DNA of 64,000 bases from Margaritifera margaritifera (lineage: Eukaryota > Mollusca > Bivalvia > Unionida > Margaritiferidae): positions 2,019,501 through 2,083,500 of the forward strand of contig JAQPZY010001347.1 in the NCBI GenBank assembly GCA_029931535.1, read 5' to 3'. Shown here piece by piece: positions 1-13,618 of this stretch. Each line of letters opens with the position of its first letter. The first letter of the stretch is position 1. A model generated the notes under the pieces. The model did no database searches. It saw only the letters and a list, made by a program, of their open reading frames with translations, and was not told the DNA's origin. The translations under genes were made by a program, and so were the position numbers.

Positions 1-235
1 TCTCAGTGGTTAAGGCGTTGGACTCGTGACCAGAAAGGAGCATTTTCGATTCTCACTTAAATTATCTTGGACGGACAACTATTGCGCTTCCTTGGGCAAT
101 GCACTTTACTCAACTTGCCTGGACACTACATAACCTTCAAGTGCTGTACCGTACTGACTACCCCCCCCCCCCCACACACACACACAAAAAATAAACAAAA
201 AAATAAATAAAATAAATAAATAAATTATAATAATC
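1..235 (+). mobile_element. tRNA-derived SINE, 5' end cut by the window edge
   Basis: The first bases resemble the D-arm and anticodon region of a Ser/Leu-type tRNA (AGTGGTTAAGGCGTTGGACT at about 5-24), which would serve as a pol III A box. A degenerate B-box-like TTTTCGATTCTCAC follows at about 44-57. Next comes a non-tRNA body with the TTGGGCAATGCACTTTAC stretch, and the tail is poly-C, CA and AAAT-rich (about 164-235). This order (tRNA head, body, simple tail) is typical of a SINE. It is not a functional tRNA because the acceptor arm and a good B box are missing. Confidence 0.6.
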
Positions 236-1462
236 GCAAACCTAATCAACTGTTTTCTGGTCGAGTTTCTTTAGTCCTTGGTGATGTAATTATAGAGAAA
301 AATGTTTTTTTCTGGCACAATTTCTATTAAGTATCATTCTTACTGATTGTTTTACGATATTCTCAAGAGAAATGTGAATGTATTGACTCACCATACAGTG
401 GACATTTATAACTCCATATTTTTGGAAAGTGTTATTTCGAGATGTATCGAACTTGTATCGTTCGTAATTGTATACTTCCGACTTATCTAGTTTTAATTAT
501 GCAACGAGGTCGTAAGATGAACAGTACATTGTTCCTGTCTGTGAGTTTTTGTTCTGTATCCAATTGTTTTCATTACTATTGGTTTTTTACCTGTGTATTA
601 GTGTGAATATTGATTAAATTGGATACAGCTTCTTGCAACACAATTCGGTTGAATTGTATTGCCTCCCCATCTAAATCAGTTTCTATACCAATGTTAAATA
701 GTGAGAAACTTGGATATTGTATTTGCGGTTAGTTATGTACACTGACGGTCTACAGATATGTACAAATAATCAAATTTCGAGAAGAAACATAAGACTAAAA
801 TAATAAAGTTTGTTCCAAAGTTAGCGAAAATATCATTAAAATGACTCTATGGAACATTTTTCATGAAAATGTTGATTTTGCAATTCATTTTCTTTTTTGT
901 AGAAGCACAAAAAGGATAAATAAATTCAAATTTCTGACAATTCCAAAAGAGACATTTGATGGTTGTTGTCAAATTAAATCGTATAATGAATGTATCATTG
1001 ACATAATGTCATGATTGCTGTGACCTTCTTGGCTTTAATTTAGATTCCTTTATTATGACCACATATTCGGAATTTACTTTAACTAGGGATGTTCATATAG
1101 TGGGAATATTATTCACTCTTCTTTCCCGCTTGTCTTTCTTTCCTTGCTCGATCATATAAAATTTCTTTATATGCTCGACTGTGTTTTGCTAATTTCACCC
1201 TTTTCTCCCTAATTGTATAGGTTAACAATTACTCACCAACCCTGCATTCATCATTGATGCGTTTAAAAGTTAAAGCAATATAGGTAAGTTTTTTTGTTCC
1301 ATTTAAGAGGCACGCTGTTCCTTCCCAAAGTAATGTAAATTCAACGATTTTGAAAATTTCAAAAGAGAATTGGGTAATAACTGCTTAATGGAGAGGTAAT
1401 GGTAAATATTTCGTCTCTGAAATGTGTTCGTACGTTTTTAGAGGTTCTCTATCTTACTGCCG
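236..1462. other. AT-rich non-coding stretch
   Basis: No open frame with protein-like composition, no recognisable domain and no strong repeat was seen on either strand. Presumably intergenic or intronic sequence. Confidence 0.5.
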
Positions 1463-1463
1463 A

Positions 1464-1524
<61 letters not shown>
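1463..1524. repeat. (TA)n microsatellite
   Basis: Almost pure TA dinucleotides with one early GTA interruption. Confidence 0.95.
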
Positions 1525-1526
<2 letters not shown>

Positions 1527-1639
1527 CTAATTATACCTCGATTTCTGTAGTAGGAATCAAGATGGACTGAGTACTTAGATGAGAATTAATTACTGGATCG
1601 ACACGCAGGTATGTCTTCTACGCACGAATGCCTATACCA

Positions 1640-1789
1640 CCAACTTTATAGCATCATTTTTTGGTGACGTGTTCATGGTAGAGCTGGTATAGGGGTTGGT
1701 GCTTACAGGCAAGGCGATGGGTGCCGTTATCTGCGGATACGGGCTCGAATCTGCGAGGAGTACGAATTAAAATTCTCTAACCTGTATGG

Positions 1790-1790
<1 letters not shown>
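1640..1790 (+). mobile_element. possible tRNA-like SINE fragment
   Basis: The segment has a tRNA-like head (TGGTAGAGCTGGTATAGG near 1,676) and a B-box-like GGGCTCGAATCTGCG near 1,741. It is followed by an AT-rich tail that runs into a TA microsatellite. The arrangement suggests a tRNA-derived SINE, but no target-site duplication was found. The call rests on the box-like motifs alone. Confidence 0.3.

Positions 1791-1791
<1 letters not shown>

Positions 1792-1856
<65 letters not shown>
1792..1856. repeat. (TA)n microsatellite
   Basis: Pure TA run directly behind the SINE-like fragment. Confidence 0.95.
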
Positions 1857-1857
<1 letters not shown>

Positions 1858-3756
1858 CATTTCTGCGCATTAATCATCTGTTACGTTTGGGTCTTGATAC
1901 AGCACAGTGTTCCCGTAATTTTAATAGTCATACAAAGTACCTTTGTTCAGAATATGCTGGTTTAGTAAGAATACCTATAGCAACCATAGTATGCATCTTA
2001 TTTGGATACTGTCTTTACAAATATAAGAAAATATGTTCATACATGTGTCTATATATAAACATTAAAGGTAAAAATGACAATAATGCTTCACATTTTGTAA
2101 TTACCATAGTACCTTACATTTGCGATAGAAACAAATTATGGAAAGTGCTGTGTTGAAGCCAGATTTTTAAAGCCTGTCTACTTTATGGTCATTTCACGCG
2201 TTCAGACTTTATTTCTAAAATCTATTGTATCACAGTGAAATACTATCAAACAAATGCGTATTGGACACCGCTTTTTGTATATTTTTGATTGTGACGATTT
2301 CCATTTACGATTCTAATTGACTTTATTGTAATATAACTTTTAATGTGAATAGTACAGATTTTCAGTGGGCGTATATGTGCGTGTATCTGAAGAGAGAGAG
2401 AGAGAGAGAGAGAGTTCTTTAAACTATGGTAATACATCTTAAATGTTTTCAGATTAGCACAATTCATGGCACTTTATTGTTGAAGTTGGCGATAGTTTAA
2501 AATACAGTGCAGGAATGTGACCAATTATATTTGCATTTCGTAATAATCGTGTAACTCTGCGTGGATTGGATATTGTTCAGGCAATTAATGAGATCTTTTC
2601 ATTCGATCTCGTCTCCAAATTGCGAGTGGTAATAAATGTGACCCGTAGACAGTATCGATATATCAGAACCATCAGACACACGATCGTGTGCACACTAAAA
2701 ACGGGGCATATGAATTTTACCTAAAATTTAGGATATCGTTAAATTTCGAAATTAGAGTCAAAGAAATACATTTTCAAGAAGATAAACCAGTGTGTAATTC
2801 TAGTGAACTGTAATTCATTCAAATGTTTCAATTCAGATATCAGATTTTGATATACACATCGGAGGCACACACTGTAGTCACTAGATTAAAATATGTCAAC
2901 ACAAACAAGATACATATTTAACTAAGCATGTTGTTATTCAAGAAATATTCCTTGCTAGTATGTGTGACCTTAAGCGATGATGTCCCAATTCATTCCTTTG
3001 GCAAACTAAAAAGGGTTTATGAATTTATATTGACATTCTGCATTTACGTGCTGGCTTTTGGACACCTAAGATATGGGGTATGAACCTTTTCTGGAGTTTT
3101 GATTTTCGAGTTCTAGTCTTCCCACAGAAACGCCAAGTTAAAACATCATAAATTCATGATGGATAGGTAGTTATTCTTTTCTTAAGTGTCAGAAATTTGC
3201 CTAGTCCCCTGGGTACATTAATCTGACGTGAGATTGGGTTACAAGTTTTGAGATGTATTCAGGTAAAATTTGAATAAGATGTCAATATCCATTTCCAGTC
3301 GTTTAGCAGCATCCTACAGTTAATTAAGTATCTGTCAATTAATAGACAAGTTATGATATTCACAATAAATTTAGCAAACTTGAATTGTTTATACACTATC
3401 ATTATTGAAATAACCAGTGCTTCGTAATGTATCAAAGTCGAGGCATGTCAAGAAATGTTTACAGTAGAGTCCTTAAAAGGTTAATATTCCATTTTTAATA
3501 ATATATCTAGTGGTAAATACACAATTAAAGGGTTGCATACTCAATTAATCTCCCCATTTATTCAAAGAATGTTTCTCAATTAACTCAAGATTCGCCAAGA
3601 CCATTTTGCATAGTCAGGTTTGTAACAAGTATTTTCTCACCGATGGGTTAATAATGAACTTGGGAGTTGACTTTCGTATGATTATAAGAAAACCATTGAA
3701 TGCTGTCACCTACATAATTACACAAATTGCTGTGTTTCGCAATATGACAAATGCCA

Positions 3757-3819
<63 letters not shown>

Positions 3820-6800
3820 AACGGTGAAGATTGTTTATAACGTATCATAGGGGAGGGGACTGGGTGTTTCAAAACGTTATAATCTGGAAACGTTATATTC
3901 ACATTCATCGTTTATTTTTCAGAATGTTTATGTTCTTGACCATGTCTTTGACGTTGGACATACATACAGTAAACAGTTGATACTAGTGTGATTACTGGCA
4001 AGACTCATATTTAATGGTGATAAAATTTGCAAACAACATGCGTATGTATAAATAAATGTTATCATTAAGAAAAAAAAAGATAAATTAGTAAGTTTTACCA
4101 TCCGACAAAAGTGTAAACTTACATGTACATGTACCAGCTGGGGATTAATAAAATCACTTTATGTGAAAACGTCTTTGGTGCATAACTTAACGGTTAGTAA
4201 ATTAGTCCTTCATTTATTTGGATGGAAATAAATTGTCAATAGTCATGTGTATTATCAAGCTGTACTCAATTAGTCAACATACAAGTATTAAACCATAGCT
4301 AAAGAATATTTCTAAATTATTTTGTAAAAAAAAAATACAATGAAAACAATTCTTTTCATCCTGTAATTGCATTGACCCAGCAACCCGTTATTCTAAAGTA
4401 CCGATAATAAATGAGGTATGATTATCACGTCTTTGTTACCTGGCGCCTTTGTTATGACTTTGTTATTTACCGATTATGAATGACGTGTGATTATCACGCT
4501 TTTGTTACCCACCACCTTTGTTGTTACGCCTTTGTTATATAAATGAGAGCCATTGCTTATCTGGCTTGTTACTCCAGCTTTTTTTTAGAAGACATTGATA
4601 ACATTATGACCAAAGAATTTCATCTGGCGTGTTGTCAAACGGTTAGTCGAGTGGTATCATGTTGTCCTGTGATAGCATGTTCACCTGTTACGAAAGAGAC
4701 CCACATTTGTATCTCACTATAGACTATATTTTCAAAGTATGTGCTTCCTTACTTTGAATTGGAAAAGAGAAATATGTTTCTAACATTTTCATTGTGAATG
4801 TACACAAAACACAGCAAAAAATAAACAGCTCACATTACCGTAAGAAATCCGCTACTTCAATCTTTCGTACACTTTAGGCAGTCAAAACATTTTAGCATGA
4901 AATAAAAAGAAAAAATGTTTGTTCTGGGTCAGTTACGGATATGTTTTGTCTCGTATGTAAGCTTTAGTATTTTCACTTGTGACTTTTCGTCACTCCTGAA
5001 GGTGCTGAATTTTTCACCCACTTCATGGGTTGTGTCCGTTATTTGCTAGATGCAGGCAAATATCCCCTCTATGTGTATGTGTATATGTACGTATATATGT
5101 GTACGTGTATAAAATGGTTGCACTAAGTATATTTTCTTCTCTAGCTCTCCCACTCTCTACCTCTTTCTCTCTCTCCTTAAGTGACTTCAAACACGTATTA
5201 ACTGTCAATATTTGGCATTTTTATTCCTCTTTCTTTTTTTCTCCCATATAAAGTAGCCAATAATACATTTGATATGGATTTATAATTAGAATATAATACT
5301 ATGTATTAGTGTTAATTACTATTCCCTTTAAAGTAATTCACACTTATAATAAATTGTGAGGCACTCAGTGGAATGGTTCCCCGACCCACTGCTACCTATG
5401 TACCGGGAATAATAAAAATCAAATAGTATTTTAAGCAAAAATAAAAAATAAAGAGATGTCAAAACAAGTAGTAAAAGTACAGGTCTCAGTAAATGTCTGT
5501 GGTGGTGCACTCCTTAAGTGCATATAACCAAGAGCTGACAGCCTCCCTAGCTTCACAGAGGTTTCCTCCATTCAGATAGCTATTGAAAAGTGCATTGGCT
5601 GAGACGGACACACCATATTCCACAAGCTGCGGTAGGCAGGATTTCAATAGGGTCAAAGTATGTTAGCTGCAAACCTGTTCTCCCTAATCCTTTAGTAGCA
5701 TAAGGAACTTTGACATCCAGAGGAGCTTACAAAAATGGGAAGATGTGGATAAAATTTACTTTGAAAAAAAGAAACTTGTAAAGGTTATAGCATAGATCCA
5801 TTTTTTAACTCTGCTTCCAAAGTTAATATGAAAAATGCATAATTTTCCTACAGGACCATTTACAAATTTTGAGCTGTTCCGAGAAAAAAGTTTTTTTTGT
5901 CTTAAGCATATCGTTGATATATGTGCTTGCTAACGACGTAATGAGGTGGAAATTTTTTTTCAAAATGACCGCCTTGGAAACCACATGAAGAAATGATCGC
6001 CATGTTTTTTGTTGTTGTTGTTGTTTTTTGTTTGTTTTTGGTCAGAACATCCCCTTCTCCCATTTGTTGAATAGCTGTAGATCTGTTCATAATTAAACAA
6101 AAGTATGTGCAATAAAATCAACAGGAATTGAAACATTATTATTGTTAAATGTAAGCTCAATAAAAATAATGTAAAACGTTTCAAAACATTAAAATATAAA
6201 ATGTTGTCATAGCGTACCTACAGACCTTTATTTAAATATGTATTTCCAACCAACAATTGTTAGGTGGTTACCTGTTTACAAAACCCAATCCACTAACGAC
6301 CTGAATATATACAAAATGTGACTGAGGGAAGAGAGTTCACATGGCGTACACTACCAATTTATTAGCTTTGGAAATCGACATACCTCTAAAACTAAAAAAA
6401 TAAGGCAAAACTAAAAAAATAAGGCAAGCAAGTAGTCAAAAAAAAAAAGAGAAAAAAAGAAGCAATTTCCTGGGCAATGGTTGACCACCATGCAGCAGAT
6501 GAGGTGAGACAATATTGGTGAGAGTGGAACGCTGCAGAAACGAACGACACGCAATGATAGTAAGAATATCCTCAGAAAAACCAAAGATGACAAATTTTCC
6601 TACAGTCCTCCAGTGGACACTTGCAAAATGGGTTGAGATTGGAATCATTCAACTCCTATGCTTAAATCACACTTAATTAATACCAGGAGCCAGGACAAGT
6701 TCTCTATTTGCAATACTGATATGCTAGTCCATACATGCCTACTGCAGTTTCATTATGGTATTAAATGCTGATGTTTAATTCATTTTACAAAATGTTACAG

Positions 6801-6911
6801 ATAAGATTCTGGCATCAAGACCTTTCAGGTTGTACAGATGAACCGTTGTCCAATATTGTCCCCATTACTGAAATGAATAAGAAACCTGTAAACAATTTTT
6901 TCCTAAATCCA
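1857..6911. other. non-coding stretch with scattered short repeats
   Basis: No gene is supportable. The stretch includes a short GA run (about 2,390-2,414), a TA run (3,760-3,816) and imperfectly repeated CTTTGTTA-rich phrases at about 4,425-4,545 (two to three units around ATTATCACG). A SINE-like tRNA phrase lies near 4,640 (GGTTAGTCGAGTGGTAT). Low-complexity T/G-rich sequence occurs near 6,005-6,040. The open frames here are translations of these repeats or random openings. Confidence 0.5.
3760..3816. repeat. (TA)n microsatellite
   Basis: Pure TA run. It creates artificial Tyr-Ile repeat frames on both strands. Confidence 0.95.
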
Positions 6912-7067
6912 CTCCACACACTTTGACCAAATTGCAGAGTTAATACTATCCCCACACACTTTGACCAAATTGCAGAGTGAATAAATACTATCCCCACTCA
7001 CTTTGACCAAATTGCAGAGTGAATACTATCCCCACACACTTTGACCAAATTGCAGAGTGAATACTAT
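6912..7067. repeat. 38-42 bp minisatellite, four units
   Basis: Four direct units share the core ACTTTGACCAAATTGCAGAG and are joined by AATACTATCCCCAC. The second unit carries a 4-bp insertion. Unit length is about 38 bp. No coding function is apparent. Confidence 0.9.
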
Positions 7068-7237
7068 CTTTACGGCCTGTCAATTCTTTCAAACTTGCAA
7101 CAAAAATAGTTTCCATCTTTACTCAAACTATAAAGCTTCAAACGTCCATTTCTGAGCAAAACTCAAGACAATTCAACCAAATTAGAGAGACTAATGATGC
7201 GAATGGGCCATAAAATATGACCGCCCGTTATTAAAAG

Positions 7238-7240
<3 letters not shown>

Positions 7241-7321
<81 letters not shown>
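7241..7321. repeat. (TA)n microsatellite
   Basis: About 40 uninterrupted TA units. Confidence 0.95.
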
Positions 7322-7322
<1 letters not shown>

Positions 7323-7574
7323 CCAAATTTGAATGACAGCATTTTGGCACCCAAACCTTTCAAGTCTGCACAAATTATACCAATTCATCATTAAACACTT
7401 CCAGTTTTTTTAAACTAGAAAAAATTAAACGACTCATGTTCTAAAACAGCTAAAAATAATTGACATTCAATATAAGCATCCTGGCATTCTGATATTTCAA
7501 GTTGTACAAATGATGCTAATTTATCATTAAATATTGCCACTGATATTAAATACTTAAACAACTTCTAGTCTGTC

Positions 7575-8265
7575 GTCAAAAAATGTTGTGAACGCAACAA
7601 GTCTCATAGATTTTAATAGATTGTTGTGAAAGATGGTACATATTGTGGTCATTGTTTGAAGCTACGCATATTACAAATCAATGTGAGCTTTTGATGGTTG
7701 TCAGAGATTTTGCCCGTTGTGACTTGCAACTGGATGTCGTGGATGACACATCCTTGTGACCACAACTAGTCTCAGTTTTGTGATGGATCGCTGTGAAACG
7801 TGGTACATATTACTGTCATTATTTGAAGATGCGTATATAGACAAATCACGGTGTTCCAACTATATTTTGTCAGTGACATTATCCTTTTTATGTTACCGCT
7901 GGATGCGATGTATCACATAATCGTGTGAACGCAACTAGTCTAGCAGTTTTCAATGTATATATCCAAAACATGGTACATATTACAATCAGTATGACCAATG
8001 ATGCATAATTCTCCCGCAATTTTGTAAGACGTTTTGCCTGAAAATGCGCATGTTTACTAATCACTGTACTGCCATGCTTTTTTGGCTTCATTACCGTCTT
8101 GGTATTTAACTGGTTGCAATGTACTGGACACACTCCTTTGTCTGTAGTTAGTGTTGCAGTTACCGGTGGATTTCAATGACACTTGATACAAGCCATGGTC
8201 ATCTTATGAAGATGTGCATCTTGACCAATCATTTGTTTGCATTATTTTTGCAAGCGTTATAGCCC
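7575..8265. repeat. diverged satellite-like array, about 170-210 bp units
   Basis: About four diverged head-to-tail units. Each repeats, in the same order, a phrase near GAACGCAACTAGTCT (about 7,589, 7,757, 7,927, and a weaker version at about 8,139), then TGGTACATATTAC, then GAAGATGCGTAT and a CTGGATG(T/C)G(A/T)TG phrase. Spacing is about 168, 170 and 210 bp. The units are too diverged for a young array and contain no gene. Confidence 0.65.
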
Positions 8266-8402
8266 TTTTTGTCTTCGAGCTGGAGGATACTAGTATCACA
8301 TTTGTTTTCCATGGAAATGGTACTATTGGCTATTATCCATCATAGGCTTATTGGTTGCTTGCGAGAGAGGCGATGGCAAAGTTCCTTGAGCGAATTGCTT
8401 AC

Positions 8403-8433
8403 AATTATTATTATTATTATTATTATTATTATC
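8403..8433. repeat. (ATT)n microsatellite
   Basis: Ten ATT units. Confidence 0.9.
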
Positions 8434-11394
8434 CTTCATTATATCACACTTAAAATATGAGCAGCACATACCACTGCTCTGCATCTTAACCAGCAAACTT
8501 CTGACCCGAAAAATCTTCTTGGCTTGCAATCGCTCATTTAAATGATAGTCCTACAAGAGCTTCTCCTCAACGTATTTGCATTTTTTGTTTTGCTAAAACT
8601 TCGAGAATTTTCCTCCCTAAAAGTGTCTCTGTGCTCTACGCTCAGCTCCGTAATATAAGACATTTATTCAATCGGATCATTTCGGCGTTTTCTGTCGCAA
8701 CATATGTGGTGCACTCTGCCAGAGGCAAATCACCAAATCCATCAAATTTATGTGTATTCCTACTGTTACGGAATTATGTATATGGAATCTATAATGTGCC
8801 TAAACTTTTGGCCTATGACTGTACTTTAAAATTGTGTCAAATAGTGAGTCACATTTTAGATTAGTTAAGTTGTACTTAGTCAAATAAACAACATGTTTAC
8901 TTACCTTTTCTTCAAGGTCAGAGCTGTTTACCGTACTTCGAGTACTTTTCCACTAAATAGACGCATTTAGTATTGCATTCTGGGTCGAAATAAGACACGT
9001 TTCCTGTTGTGAAAATGTGCCATATGCAAAGTGTATCAAAGACCTGAATATACGAATTATATTCATTCCATTTTAAATCTTGAGTTGAAAAGATCTGTTT
9101 TTACGATCAGCTGGAATCATCAGATGTTTGAAATAATAGTCGTGCTGAAATCTTGTAACCCTGTAAAGCCGTAATGTTGTATTGCTGTATAAATAATTCG
9201 AAAGGAATTATTTATTGGACCATTCATCAGAGCTACCTGGAGTATTCATCAACATTTGGATTTATATTCATGACTTTCGAATACTTGCGGACATTCGCAA
9301 AGATGATCAGGATTACATTATCGTTGGTACATCATGACATTACAGACTCATTCGTTCGGAACAATCATTCATTCGGAACATTCGTTCATTACGAAGACTC
9401 ATTTATTCAGAACATTCGTTCATTACGAAGATTCATTTGGAACATTCATTAACTCGGAAAATTCATTAATTTGGAACACTTTATAGTTTCTATATATACA
9501 GGACTTGTGATTAGGACAATAATAATTTATTGGATTATTTTGATTTTAATACACGGTACTGTAAGTGTATTTTGATTTTCACGTTCATTATTTAGAATTA
9601 AATATGTTTGTTGATTTTACAAACGTTGTTGGTTTCACTTTCTTTTTGTTACTTTTTTCCATACCATAGGGTCGTAACACTACAACTACATCTGGGGTTA
9701 TTTCTAGACTTGATGGAAATGGCAGAGCAATGTTCCGACTGGAGTTCGGTCTTGTCCATTTGAAGATTCTACACATGGCGACTGGTAAATCGAATCCTAA
9801 CTGAATATTTTGTACCTCGCTGCGAATGTCCGTATAAAGCCAATTTGTATGAAGAAAAATGACAACACTTAAGTTCATGCAAAGAGAATTTTGACAATAT
9901 CATGAAATGCCTTTGCAAATTCCCTCTCTGCTCCTGATTTCTGACCTCTGACACAGAAGTGCAACTTTATACTGGGAATTCTTTCTACGCTGGAAGAAAA
10001 TGTACGTTCTCTTTTGTTTCCGTTAGATCGTCCTCAGAGCCCATGAAATACTACGACAATTTCGGAAATAATGTTTTCCTTACATTTTAATCATACAAAA
10101 CTATAAGTAAGAAAGTAAGTAATCATTTTATTAGATTGACATTTGCATGTATGTATGTATATAAAGCACCCGGGCTATCTGGCCCATAAGTCAATGTTGT
10201 ATAATCGCATGGTATGTTCATAAAGAATGATTTCAAATTTGTGAGCGGATTGTAACAAAATATTGCGCAAAGACGAAACAAAAATGCCTAATTAAATACA
10301 TTGTAAACATTGCTATGAAAGAAATGCAACGCCACACACTGTATAAGTACATGTTGTACGTTTTGATAAGACTGTATCAATAATCAGATATTTTAGTAAT
10401 GAAATGGAATCTGTGAGTAGTTATATATTTACTGTTAAGGTAAAGTGATACCTGTACTTTTTTTATATTACAGGTTTGACATACACTAAAAGTAATAAGG
10501 ATATACATCACTTGCCATAATAAGATACACCGGTGTTTATAAAAAATAATAATAGTCATTGTTACTATTGTATGCATATTTGCCTCTTTTCTTTCAAAAC
10601 AAGATAATAGTAGTTCATCCAATCTAGTAATGAAAAATGTTGATATTTTGAGCGTTATGAACTATGATGTTTTGTTTCTTGATGTAATGTAGAAGATAAC
10701 AATACGTTAGCATTCCAAAAAAAATAAAGCTTTGATTACAACTGGCCAAATCTTTACATATTTATGTTAATACATATTTGTATACTTTGTTACACATATG
10801 TAATATAAATTAAGATGCGTATTTGACTTTATTCTCTTTAAGTATTCCTTAACTAGGTATTTATCAACTTTTCTCGGATACTGGTGAATAAGAAACATTA
10901 ACTTTTGAACTGTAGACATATTGTTAAAAGTTTCATTGTACCACCTATATTATATCATTCTAAAGTAAATAGTTTAACAAAACGTGTTTATCTTGAATTA
11001 TTCAGAGTGTGCAGAACATACAGGGTCTCTGTACGGGTATTTCATTTATGTATATAGCATTCTCTATTCTTAGTGGTAAAATGCCACATCTGAGCTGAGC
11101 TAGAAGGGACCATTCATTTTTCTGAAGTTTTAGAGTCACATAATCATTCCATTTAAAAACCCTGTTTGAACAGCATATAAGTTCTAAGTTTTGGCATATT
11201 TCCAAGGTCATAAGACCAAATCTAAATAACAAACCTGAAGCCTATCCTTGGCATTCACAGGGTCTATAGAGGTTTTACTTTCAAAATTGTTGCAATAGAT
11301 CCAATCTAGTCATTACTTAAGTTCTCTGCTCCAATTATTTACATATTTGTCTCAGTCAAATATAAAAGCCCGTTTGGTCATCCTATTGTCATAT
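8434..11394. other. non-coding stretch
   Basis: No supportable gene. A degenerate tandem of ATTCGTTCA/ATTCATTNGGAACA phrases lies at about 9,345-9,480. A short ATGT run lies at 10,147-10,162. The minus-strand frame at 9,588-9,878 has no recognisable domain. Confidence 0.45.
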
Positions 11395-11760
11395 ATGTCA
11401 ATCACTCCATTGTAATATGCTATACGACAAGAGTTAGGTGTCTTTAATTGCAGATGGATGTCGTCATATGTGAAGAGGAGTGCAATGTAAGTAAAGGTTT
11501 CGAATAGTATATGTATGTATGTATGTATGTTTGGTATTTATGAACCGGTCAATTGTACTGTACGACACGACTTTGGGATTTTAAACTGCAGATGTCACTA
11601 CATTTACATACAACTTCCTTGGTGATTATTTAGAAAATAATGACTTTCTTTGGTACATGCACGATGATAGAAACGATTACAGTATGTTCATTTTAAGTCT
11701 GTTATGATCCTACTCTAATTATATGGATAACTCTCAATGTAAGTACAAATTTCGAACACC

Positions 11761-11791
<31 letters not shown>

Positions 11792-11870
11792 TGTATGTAT
11801 GTATGTATGTATGTATGTATGTATGTATGTATGTATGTATGTATGTATGTATGTATGTATGTATGTATGA

Positions 11871-11903
<33 letters not shown>

Positions 11904-11985
11904 TGTATGTATGTATGTATGTATGTATGTATGTATGTATGTATGTATGTATGTATGTATGTATGTATGTATGTATGTATGTATG
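11395..11985. repeat. duplicated unit ending in (GTAT)n microsatellites
   Basis: Two related units end in tetranucleotide runs. The first (about 11,395-11,531) contains TACGACAAGAGTT, TTGCAGATGGATGTC and CAATGTAAGTAAAGGTTTCGAA, then a short ATGT run. The second (about 11,555-11,985) contains TACGACACGACTT, CTGCAGATGTC and CAATGTAAGTACAAATTTCGAA, then a run of about 220 bp (11,763-11,984) with one GAATA interruption near 11,868. The long Met-Tyr-Val-Cys and His-Thr-Tyr-Ile frames here are artefacts of the repeat. Confidence 0.8.
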
Positions 11986-13415
11986 ATACATTGTGAACAT
12001 CGTTCTGAATGAATTTTAGGACAAAGAACATGCTACTGAAAGTCTTTGGGCAAATATTCCGTCTTGTGAAACGGGGAGACTATTGAGGTGGTCGCCTATA
12101 TTTGAAATCATGTTTGACAAGTAGTTTGCATATCAATATTACTAACAGTTTAGATTCTTACACTTCCGGTCATATATTATGTCATGCTTTATGCAGAACC
12201 GACATATAACTTTATAAACATTTTACCTATAATTTTATTGATCGATTGCTAGAGACGAGCACCGATTACAATATTTTAAAAAATGTCTTCCCAGCAAATC
12301 TGTGTTAAGATATAATACATGTTAGATTGACATACCTTTTTCCTTACTTTCTGGGCAAAACGTTGTTGAAGAATGGTCGATTTTTTTAAAAAGAGGTAAA
12401 CTTAATAGAAATTACCAAGACGAAGAAATCATTATATTATTGAATCGGTCATTAGGAGTGAAAGCAAACAAAATTGTCAAATATATAAAATATAAAAAAA
12501 ATGCAAAGTCATTATATGTAAACTTCAACGTTAGCTGTAATAATGAGACAGTAACGTCCGAATGGTGGGGTGGGTGAGTGTGCACAACAAAACAAACCTT
12601 GTGGATAATAAATAACCTTCAAACCTAAATCTTCTATGAAGCCTGCTAGATACAGACGACATAGCATGGACGAAATTGTGCATAGTGGATCCGCCACCTC
12701 CACCCATACCGCCACCCCTTTACCACTCGAAAATTAGTTTAGGATACTGAATACTGTAACAATGATAGTAAGGTAAGTGTAATTGCCAAGGAGAGAGTCG
12801 TTACATTTACACGATTAAGTGACTATTCTACACCAAATAAAGAATACAGACGTGGTTGGAGTGGACATTTTAATTCCGAAAAATCACATAAAAAAATGTT
12901 TTAAAGTAGAAAGCCAGAATCCACTATTTCAATCCTGTAAAATCGTTCGACTCACCATAAACTATTCTTTGTACTAACTGATAGGTGAAAGTTTACCATT
13001 TTTAGCCTACTGTAAATATATTTACATATGACAAACCATTCTGTAGAGAAACAAATATTAGTTAACATCTCAGTATCTTTTGTCAAACCTAAAATTGATG
13101 TAGAAGCTGAGTTTGTATCACTGTGAGAATTTGTATTGTATGATTCATTGTTGATTTTCATGATTGGTACACCTTTTGTATCATAAAGTTAGTTTTGCAC
13201 TATATCACATCAATACAAAGGCATCTGGACAGAAAATATTTATTTTTTGATATAACATTTTAATTAAAACCCGCTTTTATGCACCCTGGCACCGTCGTTT
13301 GTCCTAAAGGAAAGGAGTATTAATAGACAAAACCCACTTGACTAACATCATATTTAGGTTCATTAATCCAAACAATATATTTGTGTCTTACACACGCCTA
13401 ATAAGACCGCATGAT
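11986..13415. other. non-coding stretch
   Basis: No domain-bearing frame, splice-flanked open segment or strong repeat was recognised. Confidence 0.4.
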
Positions 13416-13427
13416 GTCACAAATGAC

Positions 13428-13618
13428 AGAGCTACGGTTGCTCAGTGCTTAGCGTATAGGACTTACATACTTTAATCTGGACTCGCATGATCTTATCCTG
13501 CCCGATTAGCCCGGGTCTACGGCTGTGGTGTGTATGTGTGCAAGGTAATTTACCCCCATTGCTTCAGCATTATATCGCCTTTAAAGTGTTGATGTGCCGT
13601 TCAAGACCAACAAACATA
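13428..13618 (+). mobile_element. SINE with target-site duplications
   Basis: A 191-bp insertion is bounded by near-identical 12-mers, GTCACAAATGAC (13,416-13,427) and GTGACAAATGAC (13,619-13,630), matching at 11 of 12 positions. The head (GGTTGCTCAGTGCTTAGCGTA) is tRNA-like. The body contains GCAAGGTAATTTACCCCCATTG, and the end is CAAGACCAACAAACATA, a common type of SINE tail. The flanking direct repeats are the expected product of LINE-mediated insertion. Orientation is plus. Confidence 0.7.

Noticed and set aside
1..60. A functional tRNA gene at the window start
   Set aside because: Only the 5' half resembles a tRNA; the B box is degenerate and the sequence continues into a SINE body and tail.
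4630..4720. A SINE with head GGTTAGTCGAGTGGTAT
   Set aside because: No B box, tail or target duplication could be seen; left as a note only.
6905..7070. A CRISPR-like array
   Set aside because: The units are contiguous 38-42 bp minisatellite repeats without spacers in a eukaryotic sequence.
11702..12031. Frames up to 109 codons of Thr-Tyr-Ile-His or Met-Tyr-Val-Cys repeats
   Set aside because: Translations of the GTAT microsatellite; all frames of such repeats lack stops.
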